Assembly (NCBI RefSeq): GCF_030272615.1
Contig: NC_081406.1
Span: 262,536,624 to 262,600,623 of the forward strand
DNA length: 64,000 nucleotides
Direction of reading: 5' to 3'
Source: Cryptomeria japonica
Taxonomy: Eukaryota; Streptophyta; Pinopsida; Cupressales; Cupressaceae
Below the pieces are notes generated by a model. The model was not told the origin of the DNA, ran no database searches, and worked only from the letters and a program-made list of their open reading frames with translations. Below, piece by piece: positions 12,207 to 22,055 of this stretch (positions within the stretch are counted from its first letter, which is position 1; the number at the start of each line of letters is the position of its first letter). A program made the position numbers and the translations under genes.

Positions 12207-12922
12207 TGATTCTTAGTGAATTTGACATCGAGTATGTGAACCGTAAGGCTATCAAAGGGCAAGTTATTGCAGATCAGTTGGCTGACGCACCCCTCATAGG
12301 TGATCATCCTCTCATTTCCAATTTTCCAGATGAAGAGATATTCATGATCACAGAAGCACAACCATGGAAACTATACTTTGATGGTTCATACACTAGGCAT
12401 GGCTCGGAGGCAAGCATTCTATTTATCACACCTCAAGGTGACAACATCCTGAAGTCCTACAGGCTCGCATTTCCATGCACAAACAACATAGCTGAATATG
12501 AGGCCTTGATCACAAGACTCAGGCTAGCCATACAATGAAAGTTACAAGAACTACAAGTATATGGTGACTCCCAACTGGTCATTCGACAAGCAATAGATGA
12601 ATATCAGACCAAGGATGATAAACTCATGCCATACAAACAAATGGTGGATAGTCTAAAGGCATCATTTACTACAATTACCTTTGAGCAGATACCCAGAGAT
12701 CAGAATCGAGCTACTGACGCTATGGCTACTATCGCATCTCTTCTAGATCTTCCACAGAATTCAACACGCTACGAGTTCTTGGTAGAACAGCTTTGGATTC
12801 TCGCTTATGATATCCCCAAATCCGAGATGATATGTCGCCTTGTCAGTTCCGAATCCCCATGGTATGGTGAATTTTTACACCTATCTCCACGATCACACCC
12901 TTCCTCCCAACCAATCAAATAA
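12191..12922 (+). pseudogene. Second (archaeal-type) RNase H of element A
   Basis: After the RT connection (VMILSEFDIEYVNRKAIKGQ) comes a second RNase H fold: WKLYFDGSYTRHGSEASI (first Asp), NNIAEYEALI (Glu), YGDSQLVIRQ (Asp) and PRDQNRATDAMA (last Asp region). This extra domain defines the Tat lineage. It is in a different frame from RT and from integrase, and a TGA at 12536 interrupts it (CGA to TGA is the simplest source). The second frameshift lies near 12860-12920. Confidence 0.85.
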
Positions 12923-14117
12923 CCAACATAAAACTTTCATTCGCCAAACTGCTCGATATACCATTATTGCTGAAACCCTATACCGACACAGTCTTGATGG
13001 TACTCTCCTTCGATGTCTAGAACAAGATGAGATAACAAAGGCCTTGGAAGAGGTACATGAAGGAATTTGTGGGACTCACTCAAGTGGTCTGTCACTAGAC
13101 AAGAAACTCCTGTGCAATGGATACTATTGGCCATCTATGGAAAAAGACTCCTACTACTTTGTCAGAAAGTGCAAGAAATGCCAAGTCCATGGAGACCTGA
13201 TACATGCACCAGCACAGGAACTACAACCAATTACAACACCATGGCCTTTTTGTCAATGGGGCCTTGACCTTGTGGGTAAAATTCATCCATCTTCATCCAA
13301 CAGCCACAAATTCATTATTACCGCCACCAAATACTTCACAAAGTGGATTGAAGTTGTTCCAGTTACCCAAGTCACCGGCAAGAAGATCGCCTCATTCATC
13401 CTTAATTACATCATCTGCCAGTATGGTGTCCCCATGTCCATTATCATAGATAACGGGCTTCCTTTCAAAAATCAAGATGTTCGTGAGCTCTGTGAAAAGT
13501 TTCATATCCAACATCGCTTTTCCACCCCCTATTACCCACAAGGCAATGGTCAGGCTGAAGCATCGAATAAAAACATATTGAGAATCCTCAAGAAGACAGT
13601 CAATGATGTTAGTCATGATTGGCATGTTCAATTGAATCCAGCACTATGGGCATATTGAACTAGCATTCAAACCCCTACAGGCGCAACTCCCTACTCATTG
13701 GTCTATGGTGCCGAAGCTATCTTACCTATTGAGGTTGAGATACCATCACTATGGGTTTCCTTGCATAATCTGATAGATGATGAAGCATACAGAGTATCAC
13801 ATCTTCGGGACTTAAAACTACTTGATGAGAAGTGACAAGCTGCATACAATCATCTCAAAGCCTATCAGCAGCGCATGAGTAGAAGCTACAATCACCGAGT
13901 TCAACCTCATACATTTGAGGTAGGTGATCTTGTTCTTCGAGAGAATCCTTGTAACCAACCAAACAAAGAACATCAGGGAAAGTTTGAATCAAATTGGCTG
14001 GGTCCATATGTTATCACTGCTGTATTTGGGTCCGGGGCATATCAGTTGGCTACTTCTGAAGGAGAACCACTAGCAGATCCGATCAACAACATGCACCTCA
14101 AACGATTTTATACGTAA
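12840..14117 (+). pseudogene. Integrase of element A
   Basis: HHCC zinc domain at about 13050-13190 (VHEGICGTH, then CKKCQVHGD). DDE core: first Asp in WGLDLVGKI (about 13262), second in IIIDNGLPF (about 13450), Glu in GQAEASNKN (about 13555). The C-terminal region runs to 14117 with the conserved block FEVGDLVLREN and the ending MHLKRFYT, which is almost the same as the end of the element B ORF (MHLRRFYT). TGA codons at 13656 and 13833 both sit where Arg (CGA) is expected. Confidence 0.9.
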
Positions 14118-14640
14118 AAGCTATACAGAGTATCATGCTCTCATACATACCAAAAAATCAATCCAGAAACATTCAGATAAATGTCCTGAAGAAAGTACAA
14201 AAACATCAAAATAGTAAAGAAAAATCATGCATCCAAATGGTGAACAACCACTTCGGTGGCACCTTGGGTAAAAGTGATGGTGAAAACCTGGCAAACAGGT
14301 GCCACTCGTGAAAGCTACGGCTCCATTGTCTTTCAGGCTTGTTGTGATCACATTCATTAGATACACACATCCATCCACCCAAACCATGACTTATTATTGA
14401 TCTGCAATCATGAGATAGTACTCCATGTGTCTTGCATCCCGCTTTTTCAGAGTCATGCCTAAAACTGGGGGCAATACCCTTAACCTATTTGATGGAAGTG
14501 GATTCTGCATTACTTGTGATTCATTTGTTCGGATTTGGTCTGAGAATTTGAAAATCTAGGGTGTGGCCCTTGCCACTAAATGAATTGTCAAGACTCTTTA
14601 ATTGTGATGAACCATACATTTTTTTAATTATAAATAATAT
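14118..14640 (+). other. 3' untranslated stretch of element A
   Basis: No gene. Bases 14237-14330 (GGTGAACAACCACTTCGGTG and on) are homologous to a block at the same place behind the integrase tail in element B (minus strand, 23540-23625). AAAACTGGGGGCAA at about 14462 resembles a polypurine tract, but no LTR follows it; the sequence drifts into the LINE relic. Confidence 0.55.
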
Positions 14641-15420
14641 TAAGCTTGCTCTAAAAGAGCCAAATAGTGGAGACTGGAGAGGATTGCGTCTTCATGATAT
14701 TTTATTGGGTAAATTCTGAGTGATTCCATCTGGTTCTAATGTTTTTAACATTTGGAGGGCTTGGGAGAATATTAAAAATTTAATTTACGATAGTGATACT
14801 TATACTAGGATTAAATTTTTTATTTTTTTTTCAGTTTTAGATCCATGCATTGGAATAATAAGCCTCTTGCATTACTGCAAGGTTGTTATGCAAAGGCTTA
14901 GAATAATAAAGGGATCTCTTAGTTTGAGGATATGTTTTTTGAAGGACAAATTAGGAACTAAGAGTTTCTTAGAGATAAATACCATTTGTCTCAATCTCAA
15001 AAGAGAACCTACACTGAGTTGATCAAAGTTGTATGTAACATTCAATTTTTAGTGAATTTGGAATCTAATATTGAAACTATTCAAAACTTCCATTGGGTAG
15101 ATAGAACCGTATTCTTCAAGATTAATGCCAAAAAGTTATATAGGTTATCAACTGACTCTCAGGAGGTACTTAGTCTAGTCAACACCAGATGGAATTTGAA
15201 TTTGGATGAAAAACACTAGAATTATGTCATTAAATCTTGTTGGTGCAATCTTTTAGATACCAAGAAATGTTGTTTTAGGTGGCTTTTACTTATTAAAAGA
15301 TTTGCTGTAGATTCTTCTTTTTCTGATTTGGGCTTATTTGGTATTGATTGTAATATTTGTAATCTGAATGGGACTTTTGAGCATTTTCTTTAAATGTAGA
15401 TTTTTGCCAATTCTCTATAA
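14640..15420 (+). pseudogene. LINE ORF2 3' fragment with zf-RVT domain
   Basis: Plus-strand frames, with stops, read as the region between the RT and zinc-finger domain of plant L1-type ORF2: FNIWRAWENIKNLIYD at 14745, then VDRTVFFKINAKKLYRL at about 15093, and CCFRWLLLIKRF followed by the zf-RVT-like C-x2-C-x5-H motif CNICNLNGTFEHFL at about 15354. The copy is short, frameshifted and without catalytic RT, so it is dead. It abuts the truncated element A. Confidence 0.55.
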
Positions 15421-17329
15421 TCTTTATTCTTGGGCAATATTTTGGGGTGGAACGTTAGAAATAACTTTTCATGGCATAAGCTTTAATTTGGTTATTATTT
15501 TGACTTTCTTTATCTACTGAAATTTTATGGTTTATTTGGAAAAGGATAAATGAGGAGAAATGAGCAGCTTATTTGGAAAAGGACAAATTTTCTCCAATTC
15601 GTCTATTGACTTCTATTAACACTATCTTGTCATCTACATAACCTGTCAGCTTATAAGGGATATCTTAAAAATCCCCAATTCTAATATATGTAATTTTTGA
15701 AATTGGATAAAATAGCTTCCATACTTAATTACAAGAGTTGCCACTTTTGGTGATATCCTCAAGTTTCCTTCCAACTCTCTCACAGTTAGTGATGTTAAGG
15801 CATCATTTATTCTTTGAATTTTTTTAATAACTTCCAATTGCAATTGGGGATAATAATCATATATTTGAATTGTTTGACTGTATACACCATGGGTTTGTAG
15901 CCCAAGCCATGATATCATACTTGCAATTGCATAAAACAAATAAGACATGTAAATTTCTTGTTTAGTGCCAAAATTTACTAATCACTCATTTAGATTGTCA
16001 CTTATAATCTTTCCCTAATCAATTTGTTTCTCTCCATGATAGGCTATTGTGATAAATTGGCACATCTAGTAATGGAAAGAGTTGGTTGCTTTGTATCCAT
16101 TACTTTGTTATGCAGAGTGACCATGTTAGATATATCATTGTTGAAATGAGACTTGTACAGGTTCTTAAGTAGTTGTGATTTTCCTTTCTTGGGAAATATC
16201 AACCATACATGTTGTATGGAGCTTAAACACATGCTTTTCTTTCTTGGAAGAACTTATACCCTATTTCCTTGCTTATTTCAACAAACTCATCTTTGGGTGG
16301 TAACTAGAAAGAAATGCAAATTGAAAGACCATCTAGTTTTGCAACCAATTTTTTCATATATGGTCTTCATCTCTTTAGTGTCATGTTCGTAGTGTTTAAC
16401 ACATGCTAAGACCAATTTTGTGCATTGGATGGTAACTAGGAAGCCAAAAACATGGACTAAACCATTGGCAAAGGTTGCTTGTGCCAAAGAAGTTCTTGGG
16501 TTTTCTACCATCTTGCTCCAAAAATCCTATAACTGATATGCCCTAATTTGTAGTCACTATCCTTTGATAGACTATTTTCCAACATTGATGTGTGTTCATA
16601 ACGTTGATATTCAATTTTTTTTTTGGACAGCTTAGACAACATGCACAAGATGCAAGCTAGAGTTTTGAGTTATTTTTGGTCGGTAAGGAGTGGAGGTAAT
16701 TTACATTCATGTGAATGATAACAAAGCTAGTTATAGTTCATGAAGAAGCTAGCAAATTTAGGGTTTATTGCAAAGATATATAGAAAGAAATGATACTAAA
16801 TTGATAGTGATGTGGAAGATATTTGATTGAAAAGAAAGGGATAAATATTGTAGGCAAATTTTAATGCAAACTAGTTGGGCCCGTCTGTGAATGCAGTTTG
16901 GTATTTGCATAGGAATCTTTGATGTTGGGTGAGTGTGATGAGCTTTGGTCGAATGGTAGACTTCTTTGAATGGCAAAGGTTAGGGGAACTCCTTTAAAAT
17001 TCAATCGCCTTTTTATTTTGAAATAGATTGATGAAGTTGCCTTATAACTTCTTACTTACCCCAACGTATCAGAGATTTTAATGATTCTTGAGACCATGTG
17101 GGCATTCGACAAGGTTGTGAGAATCTTAGAAGATGCCGATATTTTCATCAAAATTTTGCTTGACAACCTTTTCTTCCTTATCTGAAACTTGCAACCTTGT
17201 GGAACATGTTGGAAATTTGGGAGTTTTCGAAACTAGGTTGGCCTTTTACAAGGTTGTGACAACCTTGTTGGCATTTGACATGGTTGTGAGAACTACTGAT
17301 TTTGTTGATAAACAAGAAACTATTCTTTG
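15421..17329. other. Intergenic stretch without supported gene
   Basis: Small open frames on the minus strand (15646-15948, 16044-16232, 16287-16511) look like fragments of a decayed gene or repeat, but I recognise no domain. Near 17100-17300 the phrase ACAAGGTTGTGA and close variants recur three to four times. Otherwise I see nothing. Confidence 0.4.
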
Positions 17330-18350
17330 AAAAGATAAAACCGCGTATGCGGTGCCTGATAAAAAAAGTTTTTAAAAAAAACTAAGTCCTCATTTACCCG
17401 AAAAGCGCATTTTTTACTTTGTTTTTTTTCCCATTTTCTAACCTAAACTGCGAACAGGGTGCTAAATTTGTCCTCTAGGCTATGGATCAAGGTTAGTTTT
17501 TGTTTATTTTTGTCTTTCTTTCTGGTTTATGCAATTTATTTTACATTTTGAATTTAATTTCATTAATTTTGATTAGGTTTTTTCATTTTTTGTTTCAAAA
17601 ACCAGATTCTTCTAATCCAGAATAAGAACAACCAAATGCACCTCCTGAAAACCCACAAGAACAACCAAATGCACCTCCTGAAAACACACAAGAACAACCC
17701 CCAATTCCTCCTTTTGACTGCACAACCGAAACATAGGAAGAATTAATTAATCAGTTAGGGCAAAATACATCCAAAATCAATATATTGATTGTAAAATTGA
17801 AAACTTCTGAACTTGACCATCATCAATCCCTCGCCACTAACCTAGAAACATTAGCTAGTGGTGCCATAGTTGTTTCCACATAAATTACCAAATGGGGAAG
17901 CTTTAGGGATAGGTGTCGTCAATTCTATGCCAATGGGCTATCATACGATGGAGTTAAAAACAAAAATATTTCTAAACAACAAATATGTGCCCTTTTTGTT
18001 GACCCCAAAACTGGTCAGTCATTACCTCCTAATGCAAAGAGGTTTCCCATACATTGGTGTACCAATGTGCAGATGAAGAATCTTTTTTGGCAGAGGTGGT
18101 GGATGGTCTTTAACGATCCACCTTGTAATAATTATGAGGTGCCATTATATTTTTTGAGAAAAATATATTGTGAGTTTGTGCTCAATGTGCGCCCAAATTA
18201 TTTTGACATGAGAGAGTTTCATGGTAGAGGTGGTGGCTCTGCCCAAGATAGACCTGGAGCCCGTAGGCGATTAGCCGCAGAGAGTCACCGCCCCCTAGCA
18301 CCCAAACCCAAGGTGCATCAGGTTGTCCCATTAGAGCTGAAAGAGTTGAT

Positions 18351-18355
18351 GGAGC
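18351..18355. repeat. Target-site duplication of element B (left)
   Basis: GGAGC directly before the left LTR. The partner copy is at 31009-31013 directly after the right LTR. Confidence 0.93.
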
Positions 18356-19136
18356 TGTATATGGTGAAAATGGATACAATAATAACAATATTGAAAGGCT
18401 AAAATGAATCCAACCACTAAACCCTAGCCTAACAACAACAAAGATCCACCATAACATATGAAGATAACCTAAGACAATGCAAAATAACTCAAAATCACAA
18501 AGATTATACCATCACATGTCCAATAGGGTTTTGATCTCCATTCTTCCTATCTCCATTGATCTTGTTTGATATGCTTGCTCTCAGATTTTTGTATGCACAA
18601 GAGCTCAACAAAGAACGGAATGTGGTTGCAAGTAGGATTGTAGTGTAGCAAGTTGCATGAAAGATCATTAGCATGAGTGATTAGGGTTTGACAATGAAGA
18701 AAGCATCTCCTTAAATAGAAGACACAATAAGAAATGGAGGGTTAAGATTGAGAGGTGTAAAAAGAGAGGTCGGCTAGGATTAGAGGGTAGGTAAAAGAAA
18801 TACCAAAATAATGAAAGGGGTAGGTAGTGTATGAATTAAGAGATGAATGACATGTGTCATGGGTAGAAAAAGCTAATGAATTAATTAAATAAATAAAGAT
18901 TTATTTAATTAATAGAAGAAGTAGGACAATTAAATAAATAAAATATTTATTTAATTTAGGAAAGGGATAATTTAAATAAATAAATGTATTTATTTAAATG
19001 AGAAATAAGGCTAGAAGAGGATAAATGAATTAATTAAATAAATAAAAATTTATTTAATTAATAGAAGAATTAGGCTTAGATAATTAAATAAATAAAATAT
19101 TTATTTAATTAAACATGACAATTTTGAGTGTCTACA
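18356..19136 (-). repeat. 3' LTR of element B
   Basis: 781 bp, starts TGTAGACACTC and ends CCATATACA in sense orientation. It is the same as the right LTR except for about four differences by eye (for example CTCAGATT against CTTAGATT). It holds five AT-rich palindromes in U3. Confidence 0.95.
18868..19110. repeat. Five AT-rich palindromes in the U3 of element B LTR
   Basis: Successive hairpins such as TTAATTAAATAAATAAA with TTTATTTAATTAA, then TTTAAATAAATAAA with TTTATTTAAA, recur every 35-60 bp. The same block is at 30744-30985 in the other LTR. Similar ATTTAAATAAAT palindromes occur in the LTR of element A (about 2500-2850). Confidence 0.75.
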
Positions 19137-19153
19137 TTTTGCCCCTCTTTGAG
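19137..19153 (-). other. Polypurine tract of element B
   Basis: In sense orientation CTCAAAGAGGGGCAAAA lies directly before the 3' LTR start TGTAGACAC. It would prime plus-strand DNA synthesis and fixes the element's orientation. Confidence 0.8.
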
Positions 19154-19795
19154 ACAATGCGGCTTGTCGCGTTGTTTCAAAGAAGATAAGATGAACTGAT
19201 ACAGAGTTGCCCCAGAATGGGAATGATATGCCCCCTCGAGAGATTGGATGAAAATGTCTGAAAAGATTGCAGACAATCTCTCGATAAGAAACAATCTCTC
19301 GATAAGAAAGAGAGACTAGAATGGACTGACCGGATAAAGTGACAAAGTCATGGGATAAAGAAGACTGACTCGGGAAACGAAGGCTAGGGGTATTCTATAA
19401 GATAGACCACGGGGGAAAATACATCCTCATTGTCATCTACACCGTCACAAGAGCATAGTGCAAAGTGAAAATAAAGCAGCAACAGTCAGCAGCGATGGCT
19501 TTGGTTCACAGGTTCGAGCGCGTTCGCCGATTTTAGAGGCCAACGGAGGCAGGAGAGCCAGTAAGTACCACAAAACCTCCTCGTACTTTGATGCATTTAT
19601 TGTTGTCATTAATTCATACTAGGTAATGTAATAAATGCGCATTTATGTCAAGAAAATGTGTTTGTGTCCAAAAATGTGAATTTGTGTCTTCCAGGTCAAA
19701 TCGGCAGTTCTGTGATGAACATACGCTGTCGATTGGATAAGCTGCTGAGAGGATACACTCAAGAAGGTCCTCTAGGGAAGACTAAGATAGATCAA

Positions 19796-20074
19796 GGCAC
19801 TTTGTGATGAACAGTGAGTACCAAGATAGAGTACTTTGTGATGAACAGAGAGTACCAAAATATGAGCAGCACTTTGTGATGAACAGGGAGTGCAAATGTG
19901 AGTGACACTTTGTGATGAACAGGGAATGTCACACACGTAGTACTTTGTGATGAACAGGGAGCACTACTAGGATAGATAGCAACACTTTGTGATGAATAGT
20001 GAGTGTCACTAGGATAGATAACCATATGCATTTAGATAGCAAGTAGCATTGTGTGATAAACAGTGAATGCCACG
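19796..20074. repeat. Seven hairpins with a constant loop and covarying stems
   Basis: TTTGTGATGAACAGGG or a close variant begins at about 19801, 19835, 19873, 19909, 19944, 19986 and 20049. The five to seven bases either side form stems that differ between copies yet stay complementary: GTACT/AGTAC, GCACT/AGTGC, ACACT/AGTGT and GCATT/AATGC. Spacing is 34-63 bp. The array ends 128 bp before the PMD ORF and reads in the same direction. Confidence 0.88.
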
Positions 20075-20201
20075 ATAACTGACATGATTGATTGTTTGAC
20101 TACAGGAGTATCTGCCTATGCTAGAGTCAGGGGAGAGATTATCATCCACACAGAGGTTGTGACCTGAGTTGACAGCCGAGGACTGAGCTGCGATTGAGGT
20201 T

Positions 20202-21428
20202 ATGGGATTGAGATACATTCTGTATGTGCCTGAGTTTCGGGTGAACATGGGATTGCTGACTGCACTGGCTGAGAGATGGCACTCAGAGACTTGTAGTTTG
20301 CATTTGCCGATGGGTGAGATGACAGTCACCTTGGAGGATGTCTACAGGATACTACATGTCCCTATTGATGGAGAGTTGATTCCCTATGACCGTGACGGTG
20401 ACAGGGAGGCATTGAGACGGGTTTTCCAGGATCCCGGGTTGGAGATGCGAGCAGGTCATGTAGCCTGGGATACCATGACTGCCACAGGGTTAGCATTGCT
20501 GGCAGTTGTTGGGGGAGTCATCAATGGGTATTTGTGTCCAGACAGGGCCACACGAGGATTGGCAGTGGGCTGGGGAGGGGCCTTGGAGACGCTGATGGCA
20601 GAGCACACCAGGTATGCATGGGGGCCATGTGTCCTGGCACATTTGTATTATGAGCTGCATCAGTTTGTGTACCACGGATCAGTGGGTTTGGGCTGCGGCG
20701 TGACTCTCTTGCAGGTGTGGGCCTATGAGCACCTTCCCATCACACGACCCATTCATTTCAGAGGCAGAGGACAGGGACGGAGTTTCGTGCACCTGTATGA
20801 CATGATCACATCCCAGCCTCGGATTGGGAGATTGGAGCATTGGAGGCGAGTCATTGATGATATAGACATGGTCATCTGGAGGCCGTACCTAGGGTGCGAG
20901 GAGTGGGAGGACGACGCATTGGAGCTACCATATGTATTCAGGAGCAGGTATCTGATTGGGCGGACGCCCTATATTCTGGAGAGGCAACTTGTTGACAGGG
21001 TGTGCAGGCAGTTTGGCCGTATTCAACGGATGCCACGGGGCTCGGGCATGTATGCCCGTACGGTCAGAGATCAGGTGCAGTTTGGCCCACTGCTATCATA
21101 TGATCAGGCGGTGACGCAGCTAGCGGAGATGATGCCGATGCCATGGGACATGTGGCCAGAGGTAGATGATGCAGGGATGGACGCAGAGTACTCTGCGTAT
21201 TGGGCAGAGCATGCATTTCCCAGATTGACAGATCCGGCAGAGCCACTGGATGGAGAGGGTGGAGGAGATGATGATGATGGAGGAGGGGATGGAGGTAGGG
21301 GCCGGCGGAGGCGGAGGGGAGTGGTGGGAGAGAGGCGGGTAGCACCTCGGAGGGAGGGAGGACAGGAGAGAGCAGCTCTGGTGGTGAGAGGACGGGGTGG
21401 ACTGCCCCTACAGGTGCCAGCAGCATAG
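20202..21428 (+). CDS. Plant mobile domain (PMD) protein ORF, antisense in element B
   Basis: A 408-codon ORF whose first 300 residues match the aminotransferase-like plant mobile domain (MAIN/MAIL1-type, PF10536): LTALAERWHSETCSLHLP, GEMTVTLEDVYRILHVPI, then WGPCVLAHLYYELHQFV and LLQVWAYEHLPITRP. The tail is acidic and glycine-rich, then Arg-rich. PMD genes are known to be captured by plant transposons, and antisense extra ORFs between pol and the 3' LTR are known in Tat-lineage gypsy elements, which is this position. The ATG at 20202 follows an in-frame TGA at 20184. The TAG at 21426 reads on in frame into the next entry and looks like a mutated CAG. Cellular MAIN proteins act in nuclear silencing and genome maintenance; a role here is unknown. 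Confidence 0.85.
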   Translation: MGLRYILYVPEFRVNMGLLTALAERWHSETCSLHLPMGEMTVTLEDVYRILHVPIDGELIPYDRDGDREALRRVFQDPGLEMRAGHVAWDTMTATGLALLAVVGGVINGYLCPDRATRGLAVGWGGALETLMAEHTRYAWGPCVLAHLYYELHQFVYHGSVGLGCGVTLLQVWAYEHLPITRPIHFRGRGQGRSFVHLYDMITSQPRIGRLEHWRRVIDDIDMVIWRPYLGCEEWEDDALELPYVFRSRYLIGRTPYILERQLVDRVCRQFGRIQRMPRGSGMYARTVRDQVQFGPLLSYDQAVTQLAEMMPMPWDMWPEVDDAGMDAEYSAYWAEHAFPRLTDPAEPLDGEGGGDDDDGGGDGGRGRRRRRGVVGERRVAPRREGGQERAALVVRGRGGLPLQVPAA

Positions 21429-21512
21429 GGTCCTAGACAGGGACCGAGACAGGTACAGGCAGAGGGACAGAGACAGGTATAGCCACAGGTACCTATACAG
21501 GCACAGGGACAG

Positions 21513-22055
21513 GTGCAGGCAGAGGTTGAGGGACAGGCACCTGTAGGGGAGGAGCCACAGGCAGAGGCGGAGAGCGGAGACTCTGAGGAGGATGAGGTGT
21601 TGAGGCTGCGGGAGATCTGCCAGGGCCAGGCAGATGAGATTGAGGATTTGGTGCGGGAGAGAGACCACCTCAGGATCAGGGTCCGAGACACAGAGCGGGA
21701 GAGGGATCAGGCCATCCAGAGATACACAGAGGCCGAGACAGCTCTGAGGGCAGGTAGGCGGGCAGCAGAGGATGCAGGGGCAGGCTACGCATATGTTTTG
21801 CGAGCCGGAGAGGAGATCGCCTACTGGAGGGATCTATACTATGCAGCCGTGCCAGCAGATCAACGGGCTAGGAGCTTCCATAGATCGTCGCGCACAGCGA
21901 CGGCTACGGGAGGGAGTCGCAGGAGACAGATATCCAGTGGTGGGGTCATGGGGCCTCCACCACCACCAGAGAGACAGGGGGATCCTGGGGCGGGGCCATC
22001 TATAGCTCAGACTCCGTCGAGGCGAGGCGGCTCCGAGGGAGGGAGTTCCTCATAG
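21513..22055 (+). CDS. C-terminal coiled-coil part of the PMD protein, cut off by stops
   Basis: This ORF is in exactly the same frame as the PMD ORF. The 84 bp between them are open except for two TAG codons (21426 and 21477), both in a Gln-rich context (PRQ, QVQ), so each fits CAG to TAG. The segment has an acidic start, a heptad-like helical stretch (EEDEVLRLREICQGQADEI, then LVRERDHLRIRVRDTE; about residues 24-90), then a WRDLYYAAVP motif and a Ser/Gly/Arg-rich end. A PMD followed by a coiled coil is a common layout in transposon-borne PMD proteins. The original product would be about 617 residues. Confidence 0.65.
   Translation: MQAEVEGQAPVGEEPQAEAESGDSEEDEVLRLREICQGQADEIEDLVRERDHLRIRVRDTERERDQAIQRYTEAETALRAGRRAAEDAGAGYAYVLRAGEEIAYWRDLYYAAVPADQRARSFHRSSRTATATGGSRRRQISSGGVMGPPPPPERQGDPGAGPSIAQTPSRRGGSEGGSSS

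Larger units (their letters stand above)
1168..14640 (+). mobile_element. Element A: decayed Tat-lineage Ty3/gypsy LTR retrotransposon
   Basis: The order is long 5' LTR, primer site, 2.7-kb leader, gag, protease, G-patch segment, RT, RNase H, a second RNase H, integrase and a 3' untranslated stretch, all on the plus strand. The second RNase H after the normal one is the diagnostic feature of the Tat lineage (Ogre/TatI-III/Retand relatives). Gag, protease and the integrase tail are clearly homologous to element B at 18356-31008. The coding part is broken by at least eight stop codons and several frameshifts. No 3' LTR is found: recognisable element A sequence ends about 14.6 kb, where a LINE relic starts. 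The left boundary is uncertain (see the LTR entry). Confidence 0.85.

Noticed and set aside
16044-16511. Minus-strand fragments thought to be a pentatricopeptide-repeat gene
   Set aside because: Only vague similarity and several stops; no repeat of 35 residues can be seen.
19796-20074. CRISPR-like array (short repeats with spacers)
   Set aside because: Plant nuclear retrotransposon context, irregular spacing, and the variable flanks are paired stems and not unique spacers.
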